From NCBI GenBank assembly GCA_001485295.1, contig BBOA01000003.1:248001-312000 (forward strand): a stretch of DNA of 64,000 nt, given 5' to 3'. The position numbers were made by a program, and so were the translations under genes. This document shows, piece by piece, positions 16,484 through 26,245 of the stretch; position 1 is the stretch's first letter; each line of letters starts with the position of its first letter. This stretch comes from Type-B symbiont of Plautia stali (GTDB taxonomy: Bacteria; Pseudomonadota; Gammaproteobacteria; Enterobacterales; Enterobacteriaceae). A model generated the notes under the pieces. The model ran no database searches. It saw only the letters and a program-made list of their open reading frames with translations, and was not told where the DNA came from.

Positions 16484-17292
16484 GCCAAGCGAAGAAATGC
16501 ATAAGAGCCAACGCCCGACGAAATATCAATAGGTTACGTCAGGAAGTTATTCATTAAAATTGCATAAATAGTGAATAATTTTGTGCATTCCGCGCTCTCG
16601 CCGCATAATCGGCAGAAGATTTATGCAATTCCCAGAGTAAATATTGCTTTTGTGATCACCACTGACTTTTATGTTCATCATCGGGCAAAAGATGCACCAT
16701 AAAAGCGCATTTTGCCCTGCTGTCAGGCAAGACGTGTTTAAAAAAGCGCTGCCCTGCCTATGGAATAAATCGCATTCTGTTATTTTGCCTGTGCAAATAA
16801 AATGGAGCACGGTAAAATAATGAGGTTATTTTAAAGCAGAAAAGCCCCTATAAAATGAAGCCAACAACAATTATTTTTGACGTTATCATCATTCCATAAA
16901 TAAATGGAAGGCAGATGGAAATATTTGTAAGAAGGCCAATAATTAGAGAGATAATTTTCTATTTTACTTAACAATTTTTTGGTTAAGCTTGAATTTTTCC
17001 CGGGATTGTCTAACGCTCAATCTTCGCATTACCCTCCAAGAAAAAGGCCATTGACTAAATTTAAATTATTTATAATCATATAGATAATAAGCTAATAGCT
17101 GATTACACTCTTTTGTCAAATAATCTTTATAAATCTGCGAAAGTCGAAAAAATTGCACCATAAAAAGGGAAACCGAAATAAAAATTTTTAGTTACACTTA
17201 TTGCACTAGGTCAATTTATCCTCTCGTGTTATTTTTCTTTCACGCGCCATAGCGGAGAATAATAACTAATAAAGACAGGATAAATATGAATA
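16484..17292. other. Long AT-rich regulatory spacer upstream of astC
   Basis: About 800 bp with no convincing gene; an 87-codon minus-strand frame at 16547-16810 has no family resemblance. It holds the distal NtrC-like site (16693-16709), a flanking GGGCAAAA/TTTTGCCC inverted repeat (16683-16717), and a second TTGCACCATAAAAAGG element near 17152. xthA, which flanks astC in E. coli, is absent. Confidence 0.6.
16693..16709. promoter_or_regulatory. NtrC-like enhancer site for astC
   Basis: TGCACCATAAAAGCGCA has the TGCAC-N7-GTGCA shape of an NtrC site with one mismatch. It is about 220 bp upstream of the sigma-54 promoter, a normal enhancer distance. An 8-bp GGGCAAAA/TTTTGCCC inverted repeat flanks it at 16683-16717. 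Confidence 0.6.
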
Positions 17293-17799
17293 ATGAAGTG
17301 CGCTTTACTGGCGACAGTGGTGTCGTCCATGCTCAGAATATCTGCCGGTCAGGCAGCGGAAATTTATAATATGGTAACAGGCTCGAGTATCAAGGTAAAA
17401 ACGATCGCATCGCCAACACCCAACGGCGACGGTTATGCGCTCTCTGTGGGCGACCGCGGTGAAGTATGACGTCAACCAGATCTACCTAGCGGTGATATAT
17501 GGGAAAATCCCTGAACGTCACGCCGACCAGCGGCGGCTTCGCCAACAAAGCTCAAAACGTTGAAGCGGTAGTGCAGTATCAGTTCCTGAACGGTATCCGT
17601 CCGTCGCTGGCCTATGTTTTATCGAAGGGCAAAGAAATGCGACGCCGACATCTTCAAATATGTCTGCGCTGGCGTCACCTACTACTTGAACAAGAACATG
17701 TCTACCTATCTAGAGTACAAGGTCAACCTGCTCGACAACAACCCGCTCAGCCTGAAGACCGACGATATCACCGCCGTCGGCCTCATCTACCAGCTCTGA
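17293..17799 (+). pseudogene. Deleted OmpC/OmpF-type general porin
   Basis: Trimeric outer-membrane porin remnant. It begins with a signal peptide MKCALLATVVSSML... ending in AEIYN, the mature start of OmpC/OmpF. After frameshifts come [69 protein letters not shown] and the end VGLIYQL. Only about 169 codons of some 360 remain, so more than half is deleted, and the frame is broken at least twice. Loss of a major porin would change outer-membrane permeability. Confidence 0.85.
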
Positions 17800-17879
17800 T
17801 CCGCTTTACTCTCACGGGCGCCCGGTTTATTTCAATCGGGCACGCAAAGGCTGCGCAAGCAGTCGTTTTATTGCCTTAC

Positions 17880-18422
17880 GTCAGCCGGTAGCGCACGTCG
17901 GACCGCAGCGGCGTCGGCAGCGTATCGAGCGACAGAAAGATAATAGACAGTGCAGTAGCAGACCGTAGGGCAGACCGTAGGCGAACGGCACCAGCATGCT
18001 CGCCAGCCGCATTGCTCCACACTAGGTCGCTGATGTTGCCCTAACGACGCTGATCCGCCAGCTAGTACGCCAGCTTCAGGTGCAGCATATTGGTCGGCGA
18101 ATGGCGCGACAGCACCTGCGGCTCGGTCATCAGCGCCTTACCCAGCACCACTTTCTGCTGGTTGCTGCCGCTCATCGCCCTAACGATCCTACGGCACCAG
18201 CGCGCTGCCTGTCAGTCGCACCTTGCCCGACTGAGGCCGATCAGCCCTTTGAACAGCTCGGTGCGTCCGGCGTCGAGCTAGCCATAAATGCCGATCACTT
18301 CCCCTTTGCGCAGTAAGAAGCTGACGTTGTTCAGCCAGTAGCCGCCATTCTAATGTAGCGCGGTCAGGCCCACCATTTCCCCCTGCGTCGCCAGCCGCTC
18401 ATACGCCACCGGATGGGGCTAA
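17880..18422 (-). pseudogene. Remnant of a sugar ABC transporter ATPase (RbsA/MglA type)
   Basis: On the minus strand HPVAYERLATQGEMVGLTAL is followed by WLLNNVSFLLRKGEVIGIYG and then, past a stop, LDAGRTELFKGLIGL. This is the second nucleotide-binding half of a two-domain sugar ATPase. In RbsA-like proteins the segment reads GEIlGIyGLlGAGRTEL. A TAG stands where GL is expected. Downstream fragments resemble LGKALMTEPQVL. It may once have served the sugar-binding protein at 46963-47894, but that link is speculative. A 12-bp tandem duplication lies inside at 17958-17981. Confidence 0.6.
17958..17981. repeat. 12-bp perfect tandem duplication
   Basis: GCAGACCGTAGG is present twice without spacer inside the ABC transporter remnant. 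It belongs to the same class as the longer tandem duplications elsewhere in the window. Confidence 0.9.
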
Positions 18423-18424
18423 GC

Positions 18425-18690
18425 GGCGTTGGAGCCGACCAGCACTACCAGATGCCGCCGCGAAATCCTCATAGCAGCAGGGCACCACATCCGCGCCGAA
18501 AGCGCGCTTGTAGCCCGCCACCGCCTCGGGGCCGTGCCGGTCGATAATAGCGCGCAGGCACGCGGCGGCGCCGTCCAGCGCCACACCTTTGCCGCAGAGG
18601 CGGCCAAAGTTGGCCAGATGGCTAGCGTCGCCCGCGATGCTGCCGTCATCGCGCCCACTGACGCCGCAGTAGGGACAGGAGTTTAAAGGG
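18425..18690 (-). pseudogene. nasA: Remnant of assimilatory nitrate reductase catalytic subunit
   Basis: On the minus strand CPYCGV, the start of the 4Fe-4S motif, is followed by SHLANFGRLCGKGVALDG and AIIDRHGPEAVAGYKRAFG, then DVVPCCYEDF. These are N-terminal parts of a molybdopterin nitrate reductase joined with large internal deletions; the family is about 850 residues and some 90 codons remain. It follows nirD in the usual nitrate-assimilation order. Confidence 0.75.
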
Positions 18691-18965
18691 CCGGTTTACC
18701 ACCCAGATGCACACCGCCTCCAGCTTCACTGGCCAGTAGCGCAGCTGGTGCTGCAGATTGCCGAGGCTCTGACCGTCACGCAGCCGCACGCGCTGCTTAT
18801 AGTAGAGCGGCGAGATCACCACCGGCTCGCCCGTCACGTCGCCGAGGATGCCGTGCGACAGCACGCTGGCCTCGCTGCCCGATTCACGATCCTCTAGCAC
18901 GTAGAGATCGTCGCCGGAGCGGAACAGCGCGATGCGCTCGCTGCCGAGATGCCCGCCTGCGGCGG
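18690..18965 (-). pseudogene. nirD: Remnant of nitrite reductase small subunit
   Basis: The frame carries SERIALFRSGDDLYVLEDRE, ASVLSHGILGDVTGEPVVIS, YKQRVRLRDGQSL and LRYWPVKLEA. This is the Rieske-like fold of NirD, which lacks the iron-ligand Cys/His pairs. The N terminus is scrambled, there is an extra Tyr codon in SPLYYKQRV, and the C terminus runs on into another frame. It is adjacent to nirB on the same strand. Confidence 0.75.
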
Positions 18966-19950
18966 CACCGCCGCGAGATCGTACAGCACGCTCTAGGACT
19001 CGGCGGACAGCGTCTCGTCCAAGCCGCGCGGCCATTGACGGCGTCGGTAAAGAGCGCGCGGCGCGACGGATCCGCATTATCCAGCCACACGCTGGTGCGC
19101 TGCAGCCGGTCGGCCGTGCGCACGTAGAACATCAGGATGCGATCGACATAGAGGATCAGCGTCTCGTCGTCGAGATCGCTGGCGAAGAGATCGGCGTGTC
19201 GCGGTTTCATGCCGCCGTTGCCGCAGACGTAGAGGTTCCAGCCTTTTTCAGTGGCGATGACACCGCCATCTTGATCTCGTGCGATGCGCGCAGCCCTTTC
19301 TAGCGCTGCTCCAGCGCGATGGCGAAGGCGTTAGAGTCCTGCACGCCGTAGCGGCACTAGCTGGAGCCGACGTAAGATTTCACCGTGCGTAGCGATTTGC
19401 CGTAGGCGTGGCCGGTCTCAAAGCCCGCCGCCAACAGCGCCTCCTAGATGGCGGACAGCTGAGCAAGCCGTGCGCCGAAGAGATCGATACGCTGGTGGCC
19501 GGTGATTTTGGTGTAGAGATCGTAGCGTGCCGCTACCTCGCCGAGGGCGATCAGCCCCTGCGGTGTGATCTCGCCGCCCGGCACGCGCGGCACTACAGAG
19601 TAGCCGCTATCTTTCTGGATATTGGCGAAGTAGCGATCGTTGGTCTCCTGCAGCGGTAGGTACGCCGGTTTCAGCAGGAGGCTGGCAGCGACGCCGTCAG
19701 CGGCTTGCAGACCTCGCAGCCGTGGCCGCGCCCGTGCGCCGCTAGCAGTGCGTTCCTGCTTTTCAGCTCGACAATGCGCACCAGGTGATACAGCTCCTGA
19801 CTCGAATAGGCGAATATCCTTTTTCACCTCGACGCCGAGATCTGCCAGCTGATGCTCCAGCGTCAGCGCGCACCAAGTCGGCAGATATAGCAGCCGGTGA
19901 TCATTTAGCGCTTCCACAGCGGCTCCAGCTCTTCATACAGGCGTGTTTCC
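18966..19950 (-). pseudogene. nirB: Remnant of assimilatory nitrite reductase large subunit
   Basis: Fragments in order: LLYLPTWCALTLEHQLADLG, then the ferredoxin-like half domain LQETNDRYFANIQKDSGYSV, PGGEITPQGLIALGEVA, TKITGHQRIDLFGARLAQL, then KSLRTVKS, CRYGVQDSNAFAIALEQR and DDETLILYVDRILMFY. These are C-terminal parts of NirB; the FAD and NADH domains are missing. Two TAG stops replace conserved Trp codons (after LSAI and before CRYGV) in CTAG contexts. Ammonia supply from nitrate is therefore lost. Confidence 0.85.
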
Positions 19951-20277
19951 GGCAGGCGAAACGCTCGCTAGCGATCCACAGCCGAAGATCCAGACCGGAC
20001 TTTGGTCGGGATGGCAGGCCAGCGTCGCCGCCAAGGACGCCGCGTGCTGCTCGCAGCTCCAGAGCATGGATTTCTCAATATTGTCGAATGACGTTTTGCA
20101 ATCTGCTTTTAATAAAAATTCTCAGGTTAACAATACGACCTCCTGACGTCATTAACATCCTGTCCGACGGGCTCCGGCTTGCGGGCGGCATACTTGAACC
20201 GTGGCATTCACTGCCAGTGTGCTTTTCCACAGCGCTTTTAAGGTTGCAGCAGGAAGGGAAATTAAAAAAATCTAAGA
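19951..20277. other. Degraded region without a recognised gene
   Basis: Minus-strand fragments such as MLWSCEQHAASLAATLACHP look coding, but I do not recognise the family. It may be the lost start of the nirB group or a neighbouring nitrate gene. Confidence 0.3.
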
Positions 20278-20302
20278 AAAAGGCCAGTCTCGCTGGCCTT
20301 TA
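20278..20302 (-). terminator. Terminator-like hairpin after chaB
   Basis: AAAGGCCAGtctcGCTGGCCTTT is a strong symmetric hairpin directly beyond the 3' end of the chaB remnant. It could act in both directions. Confidence 0.7.
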
Positions 20303-20312
20303 CTGCAGAGAG

Positions 20313-20541
20313 TTATTTTTTTAGGATGCTACTTGTCGTCGTGGCCCTTTTCATACTCTTTTTTCACCGCCGACTAGGCAACCTTATACGCTACCTCTTG
20401 CGACTCGTCGCCGCGGCGCTCATCTTTATCTTTGTACTGATCCCAAGCGCTGTTGAAGGCCTTCTGATAGATCTACTGCGCGTAAGGCGGCAGCACATGT
20501 TTCAAATTGTCCGGCAGCGCACCTCGGTTTTTATAGAGCAT
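20313..20541 (-). pseudogene. chaB: chaB with three in-frame TAG codons
   Basis: Small soluble protein next to the cation antiporter ChaA; its role in E. coli is unclear. From the ATG at 20541 the frame reads LPDNLKHVLPPYAQ, TAG, IYQKAFNSAWDQYKDKDERR, then VAYKVA, TAG, SAVKKEYEKGHDDK, TAG, HPKK. The alignment to E. coli ChaB runs over its whole 76 codons without an internal indel. The second TAG replaces the Trp of KVAWAAVK in CCTAG, and the third replaces a Trp. A run of seven A residues breaks the frame at the very end. Confidence 0.88.
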
Positions 20542-20556
20542 GATATTCTCTCCATT

Positions 20557-20582
20557 GTGGGCCTAGTTTAAGCTAGGCCCAC
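20557..20582. repeat. Inverted repeat between chaB and chaA
   Basis: GTGGGCCTAG and CTAGGCCCAC form a perfect 10-bp inverted repeat with the loop TTTAAG, 16 bp before the chaB start. It may be an operator or a leader hairpin. The rest of the 360-bp chaB-chaA spacer is AT-rich and holds both promoters. Confidence 0.7.
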
Positions 20583-20904
20583 GCTGACAAAATTGCCACA
20601 CGCTCTTTCCTCGACTCTAACCACGCAACGTAGATAAACCTCTTTAAAAAGCATGATAACTGGCGTTTTTATTACGCTTAATCATGTTTAAATTAGATTA
20701 AATTAAAAGTTAATATCTTGAATTTAAATAAATAATTCTGCTTTGCCTCTTCTTTCAAGATTATCGACCTTTATTAAGTTAAAAGTAAAAACCGGTAAAT
20801 TTTCTACGCAGACATCAGCGAAAAGTTACACTCTTTAAGTTCTACACTTTTGTGAAGCCCCGTTTTGGGTTTCGCGGATGCTTTTTCCTCCAAGAGGATG
20901 GTGA

Positions 20905-21987
20905 ATGACTACGCATGAAAAAACCCGTCACAAAGAGTTCTCGCTGATACTTCCCTTCGCCGCGCTGGGCGTGCTGTTTTTCTTCGATGGCCAGACCGGC
21001 CTGCCGGTGGTAATTGGCATCAATCTGCTGGCGCTAGTAGCGATCCTCAGCAGCGCCTTTAGTGTAGTACGTCATGCCGACGTACTGGCGCATCGTCTGG
21101 GCGAACCCTACGGCTCGCTGATCCTCAGCCTGTCGGTGGTGATTCTGGAAGTCAGCCTAATCTCCGCGCTGATGGCCACCGGCAATGCCGCGCCTGCGCT
21201 GATGCGCGACACCCTCTACTCCATCATTATGATTGTCACCGGCGGTCTGGTCGGCTTCTCTCTGCTGCTGGGCGGACGCAAGTTCGCTACCCAATATGTC
21301 AATCTGGCCGGGGTAAAACAGTATCTGATCGCCATTTTCCCGCTTGCGCTCCTAGTGATGGTGTTTCCTAATGCGCTGCCGGGCAACAACTTCACCACCA
21401 CGCAGGCGCTTCTGATCGCCGCCATTTCCGCGGCGATGTACGGCGTGTTTCTGCTGATCCAGACCTGCACGCACCAGAACCTGTTCGTCTATGAGCATGA
21501 GGACGACAGCGACCCGCATCAGGGCAAGCCGTCGGCGCATAGCAGCCTCTGGCACACTGTCTGGCTGATCGTGCATCTGATTGCGGTGATCAGCGTCACC
21601 AAGATGAACGCCAACATGCTTGAGCATCTGCTGTCGGAGTTTAATGCGCCTGCGCAGTTCACCGGCTTCCTAGTAGCGCTGCTGATCCTGTCGCCGGAAG
21701 GCCTAGGCGCGCTGAAGGCAGTGCTGATGAATCAGGTGCAGCGCGCCATGAACCTCTTTTTCGGCTCTGTGCTGGCGACCATTTCGCTAACCGTGCCAAC
21801 GGTGACCATTATCGCTACTCTGACCGACCAGCATCTGGTATTCGGCTTGGAGCCGCCGCAGATGGTGGTGATGTTGGCGGTGCTAATCCTCTGCCATATC
21901 TCGTTTTCCACCGGGCGCACCAACGTGCTGAACGGCACGGCGCACTTGGCGCTTTTCGCCGGCTATCTGCTGACTATTATGTTCTAA
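20905..21987 (+). CDS. chaA: Sodium/potassium/calcium:proton antiporter
   Basis: Inner-membrane cation/proton antiporter of the CaCA superfamily, 360 residues (E. coli 366), with about eleven hydrophobic segments. The two alpha-repeat-like regions read LSVVILEVSLISALMATG near residue 75 and LLILSPEGLGALKAVLMNQV near residue 260. A hydrophilic acidic loop, HEDDSDPHQGK, divides the halves. The start ATG at 20905 follows AAGAGGATGG. It is divergent from chaB as in E. coli. It is intact although its partner is broken. Confidence 0.96.
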   Translation: MTTHEKTRHKEFSLILPFAALGVLFFFDGQTGLPVVIGINLLALVAILSSAFSVVRHADVLAHRLGEPYGSLILSLSVVILEVSLISALMATGNAAPALMRDTLYSIIMIVTGGLVGFSLLLGGRKFATQYVNLAGVKQYLIAIFPLALLVMVFPNALPGNNFTTTQALLIAAISAAMYGVFLLIQTCTHQNLFVYEHEDDSDPHQGKPSAHSSLWHTVWLIVHLIAVISVTKMNANMLEHLLSEFNAPAQFTGFLVALLILSPEGLGALKAVLMNQVQRAMNLFFGSVLATISLTVPTVTIIATLTDQHLVFGLEPPQMVVMLAVLILCHISFSTGRTNVLNGTAHLALFAGYLLTIMF

Positions 21988-22049
21988 CAAAAAGGTCTGA
22001 CAGACTACACGCTATAGCTGTAACACATTGTAAAGCGAACATAATCAAA

Positions 22050-22134
22050 ACGCGGGTGAAGGGGAGCTAAGAGCAAAGCGTCCCGCGCGGGCCAAGCGGC
22101 AAGTATGCCAACTGCGGATCCCCTTCACCCGCGT
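22050..22134. repeat. 16-bp inverted repeat with 53-nt loop, chaA-kdsA spacer
   Basis: ACGCGGGTGAAGGGGA (22050-22065) returns as its exact reverse complement at 22119-22134. The loop contains GC-rich sequence including TCCCGCGCGGG. It is a stable stem that could be a small RNA or a bidirectional terminator for the converging chaA and kdsA genes. In E. coli this interval holds the ldr/rdl toxin-antitoxin repeats; I see no Ldr peptide here. Confidence 0.7.
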
Positions 22135-22154
22135 CAGCATCCATGCAGCAGACG

Positions 22155-22184
22155 AAAAAAAGAGCAACAAGTCGCTCTTTTTTT
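22155..22184 (-). terminator. kdsA terminator
   Basis: Hairpin AAAAAAAGAGC/GCTCTTTTTTT with an eight-base loop, nine bases after the kdsA stop on the minus strand, with a run of T residues. Confidence 0.85.
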
Positions 22185-22192
22185 AGCGCGGC

Positions 22193-23056
<864 letters not shown>

Positions 23057-23074
23057 TTACACTGTGGGGTGCGC

Positions 23075-23884
23075 TTAGTGTAGCGTCACCTGTTTCTGTT
23101 CAATTGAGTGAATTTGCACTTTGATCATCTCGCTGACCGGATCCTCAGGACACTGCTCAACGAAGTAGGTTAAATCGTCTAGCGCAATATGCTCGCACTC
23201 CAGCTGCGCATAGATCAATCCGCGATCGCGGATCTCGTAAGGGTCGTCGGGATCAATCTGCAGCAGCACTTGACTGACGCCGAGCGCCAGCTCCATCTGC
23301 TTCTCCTCCATCAGCGCCGCCTTCATGGTATCGAGCATCTTGCGCATCACGTTGATGGTCTTCGCCTCCTCCAGATCGTCGTCGTAGAGCTTCGCCGTAG
23401 GGCTGATATTGCCTTTCAGCCACACTTCCAGCGTATGGGTGTCCAGCATCTCGCCGTTGAAAGGATTGATCAGCCACATAACGCCGTCGATCCAGTCGGC
23501 GCGCAGGATAAGCTGGGTAGGAAAAATGACCGGCATCAGCGGGATGTCGAGCGACTGTGCGATATGAAGCAGGATCACGCCCAGCGACACCGCCGTGCCT
23601 TGGCGCGTCTTCAGCACTTTATCCAACCACAGCGCGTCGGAAAGGTTATAGACGCCGCTGGCGCCGCCGAAGCCCCACTGACGATAAAAAAGCTCCAGCA
23701 GCTTTTCCAGCTGCATATCGGCGTCCTGTTCGTCACTGACATAGCGGCAGGCTTCTGCCACCAGCGACGCCAGCTGTTCCTGCACGGACGACGCCGGAAA
23801 ATCGGCGCGGATGGCGCGGGTCGCGCCAATCACCGCTTCGCACAGCGGCGTCTGGCTAAAATCTAATTGTTCTGCGGAGGTCAT
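23075..23884 (-). CDS. sirB1: SirB1 family protein with transglutaminase-like and TPR regions (YchA)
   Basis: Protein of 269 residues matching E. coli YchA/SirB1 in length and position. The central part, FYRQWGFGGASGVYNLSDAL, GTAVSLGVILLHIAQSLDIP and LMPVIFPTQLILR, belongs to a transglutaminase-like domain. The C terminus (MELALGVSQVLLQIDPDDPY, EIRDRGLIYAQLECEHIALD) has tetratricopeptide character. The molecular role is not settled. Its ATG overlaps the stop of the broken sirB2, so in the intact state the two were coupled. Confidence 0.92.
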   Translation of the reverse strand: MTSAEQLDFSQTPLCEAVIGATRAIRADFPASSVQEQLASLVAEACRYVSDEQDADMQLEKLLELFYRQWGFGGASGVYNLSDALWLDKVLKTRQGTAVSLGVILLHIAQSLDIPLMPVIFPTQLILRADWIDGVMWLINPFNGEMLDTHTLEVWLKGNISPTAKLYDDDLEEAKTINVMRKMLDTMKAALMEEKQMELALGVSQVLLQIDPDDPYEIRDRGLIYAQLECEHIALDDLTYFVEQCPEDPVSEMIKVQIHSIEQKQVTLH

Positions 23885-24275
23885 ACTATCCCCAATAACG
23901 GCATTTTGGTCACCGCCAGCTTAATCACTGTCACCAGTGCGACTAGTGTGACTAGGAAAGCGATAGCGGGTGCGGCTGGCGTGCAGGCGACGACTCAATG
24001 CCACGGAACCTAAGGCGATGTAGATAATAATGCCTAAAAGCTTCTCCGTCAGCCAGCTTCCTTGCAGCGAGAACGGGTAAAAGTAGGTAACCACTAGCAG
24101 CATGCTGGTAAGCAGTAAACAAGGCGTCGTTAACAGGCGGCGTAATGCGCACCCAGCAGCGCTGCAAAAGCGGCGAACCGCTGCGCAACCAGTAAAAACG
24201 CACAATAAAAAGCAAAATGCTGATAAACACCGTCAGCAGATGCTGTTGTTTGATAAGCAGGTAGTAAGCGGCCAT
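23881..24275 (-). pseudogene. sirB2: Frameshifted membrane protein SirB2 (YchQ)
   Basis: Small integral membrane protein in the prmC-sirB2-sirB1-kdsA cluster. Frame 1 gives QHLLTVFISILLFIVRFYWL and RWVRI-type sequence up to VNDALF. Frame 2 gives VTYFYPFSLQGSWLTEKLLG and IIIYIALGSVALSRR. Frame 3 gives PAIAFLVTLVALVTVIKLAV and ends KMPLLGIV. Two indels therefore break an otherwise complete sequence of about 130 codons. Sequencing error is possible but would need two events. Confidence 0.88.
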
Positions 24276-24287
24276 AAAACGTCCTTT

Positions 24288-25121
24288 TTAAGAGTGAATG
24301 CGACCGAGCGTGACGCGCGGATTGCCGCCGTAGTCATGCACGGTCGCGACCTGAAAAAAACCGTGCTGCTGCATCAGCACGCGTGCAGCCGCATCCTGCT
24401 GCCAGCCATGCTCCAGCAGCAGCCAGCCTCCGGGCGCGAGCCACTGCGGCGCCTGAGCAATCAGCAGAAGCAGCTCCGCCAGCCCTGCATCGTCGGCCAC
24501 CAGCGCGCTACGCGGTTCGAAGCGCACGTCACCCTGCGATAGATGCGTATCGCTTGCGTCGATGTAGGGAGGATTGCTGACAATAAGATCGAAACGTGCG
24601 GCGGGCAGCGCGTCGAACCAGTGACTGAGCGCAAAGGCAGCGTTGGGGATCGCCAGCCGGTCGGCGTTGCTTTGCGCCAGCGCCACCGCAGCTTCGATGC
24701 GATCGACGCCCAGCACCGCGCAGTCGGACCGTTCGCTCGCCAGCGCCAGCGCAATCGCGCCGGTGCCGGTGCCGAGGTCGAGAATGCGAGACGGCGCGGC
24801 GGGCAGACGCGCCAGCGCCTGTTCCACCAGCAGTTCGGTATCGGGCCGCGGGATCAGCGTGGCGTCGGAGACGCGCAGCGGCAGCGACCAGAACTCGCGC
24901 TCGCCGGTCAGATGCGCTACCGGCACGCCGCACACGCGCCGCGCCAGCAGCGCGTCGAGGCGCGTAAGCTGCTCGGGCAGCAGTTCGGTTTCATCGAACG
25001 CAACCAGCCAGCTGCGCGACCTGCCGGTCACGAACCCCAGCAGGATCTGCGCGTCGCGCTTCGGGCTGTCGCCGCCCTGTAAGGCGGCGACAGCCTGTTT
25101 CAGCCAGTCACGAAAGGTCAT
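24288..25121 (-). CDS. prmC: Peptide chain release factor N5-glutamine methyltransferase
   Basis: Methylates the glutamine of the GGQ motif in RF1 and RF2, raising termination efficiency. It has 277 residues, near the E. coli length. The SAM site reads ILDLGTGTGAIALALASER around residue 115, and the catalytic NPPY motif is in FDLIVSNPPYIDASD around residue 180. The N-terminal substrate domain has FWSLPLRVSDATLIPRPDTE. Its start shares one base with the prfA stop region, so the two are coupled. It is intact. Confidence 0.97.
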   Translation of the reverse strand: MTFRDWLKQAVAALQGGDSPKRDAQILLGFVTGRSRSWLVAFDETELLPEQLTRLDALLARRVCGVPVAHLTGEREFWSLPLRVSDATLIPRPDTELLVEQALARLPAAPSRILDLGTGTGAIALALASERSDCAVLGVDRIEAAVALAQSNADRLAIPNAAFALSHWFDALPAARFDLIVSNPPYIDASDTHLSQGDVRFEPRSALVADDAGLAELLLLIAQAPQWLAPGGWLLLEHGWQQDAAARVLMQQHGFFQVATVHDYGGNPRVTLGRIHS

Positions 25122-26203
25122 TACTCCTGACCAGCCAGCGCAGCCAGCTGATCGGCCTGATGCTCCTGCACGATCGGCTCAATCAGATTGTCCAGCTTGC
25201 CTTCCATTGTCTCGTCTAGACGATAGATGGTGAGGTTGATACGGTGATCGGTGACGCGGCCCTGCGGGAAGTTGTAGGTGCGAATGCGGTCGGAGCGGTC
25301 GCCGCTGCCCAGCAGGTTGCGGCGCGTGCTCGCCTCCGCCTCGTGGCGCTTTGCCATCTCTGCGGCACGAATGCGCGCGCCCAGCACCACCAGCGCTTTG
25401 GCTTTGTTTTTGTGCATCGAGCGCTCGTCTTGGCACTCCACCACGATGCCGGTCGGCAGGTGGGTGATGCGGATAGCAGAGTCGGTGGTGTTAACGTGCT
25501 GGCCACCCGCGCCGGAAGAGCGGAAGGTGTCGATTTTCAGATCGGAGGGATTGATCTCCGGCAGCTCTGCTTCCGGCACCTCCGGCATCACCGCCACGGT
25601 ACAGGCCGAAGTATGGATGCGTCCCTGAGACTCGGTTTCGGGCACGCGCTGCACGCGATGGCCGCCCGACTCGAACTTCAGTCGACCGTAGGCGCCATTG
25701 CCAGTGACGCGGGCGATGACCTCTTTATAGCCGCCGTGCTCGCCTTCGTTAGCGCTGACGATCTCCACGCGCCAGCGGCGGGCTTCGGCGTAGCGGCTAT
25801 ACATGCGGAACAGATTGCCGGCGAAGATCGCCGCCTCGTCGCCGCCGGTGCCGGCGCGAACCTCAATAAAGCAGGCGCGCTCGTCGTCGGGATCTTTCGG
25901 CAGCAGCAGCACCTGCAGCTGCTGTTCCAACCGCTTACTCTCTTCGCGCACCTGCTGTATCTCTTCCTGTGCCATATCGCGCATTTCCGCATCCTCCAGC
26001 ATTAGCTGGGCGGTTTCGATATCGGCCTGGGTCTTCTGCCACGCGCGGAAACATTGGGTAACGTCGGTTAACTGCGCATATTCGCGAGATAGCGCGCGGA
26101 AGCGGTCCTGATCGGCGATAACGCGGGCGTCACCCAGCATCGCTTCCACTTCTTCGTGGCGCTCCTGCAGTGCTTCCAGTTTGGCAACAATAGAAGTTTT
26201 CAT
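25121..26203 (-). CDS. prfA: Peptide chain release factor 1
   Basis: RF1 ends translation at UAA and UAG. It has 360 residues from the ATG at 26203 ([20 protein letters not shown]); the ATG ten codons upstream is less likely because E. coli RF1 starts at the same point. The stop-codon reading PxT motif is PET in [20 protein letters not shown], and the peptidyl-tRNA hydrolysis motif is GGQ in [17 protein letters not shown]. An intact RF1 means the many TAG codons in this window should act as stops. It sits between hemA and prmC as in E. coli. Confidence 0.97.
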   Translation of the reverse strand: MKTSIVAKLEALQERHEEVEAMLGDARVIADQDRFRALSREYAQLTDVTQCFRAWQKTQADIETAQLMLEDAEMRDMAQEEIQQVREESKRLEQQLQVLLLPKDPDDERACFIEVRAGTGGDEAAIFAGNLFRMYSRYAEARRWRVEIVSANEGEHGGYKEVIARVTGNGAYGRLKFESGGHRVQRVPETESQGRIHTSACTVAVMPEVPEAELPEINPSDLKIDTFRSSGAGGQHVNTTDSAIRITHLPTGIVVECQDERSMHKNKAKALVVLGARIRAAEMAKRHEAEASTRRNLLGSGDRSDRIRTYNFPQGRVTDHRINLTIYRLDETMEGKLDNLIEPIVQEHQADQLAALAGQE

Positions 26204-26245
26204 TCGTGATGGGATTGTCGTCACAGAGGGCAATAGCCCCGCAGT

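Noticed and set aside
16547-16810. 87-codon minus-strand frame upstream of astC
   Set aside because: AT-rich regulatory region, no ribosome-binding site and no recognisable protein; it overlaps the NtrC-like site.
22050-22134. Inverted repeat as ends of a small insertion element
   Set aside because: Only 53 bp separate the arms, there is no transposase and no target-site duplication; a stem-loop reading fits better.
25244-26005. 253-codon plus-strand frame opposite prfA
   Set aside because: Shadow of the conserved prfA reading frame on the other strand.
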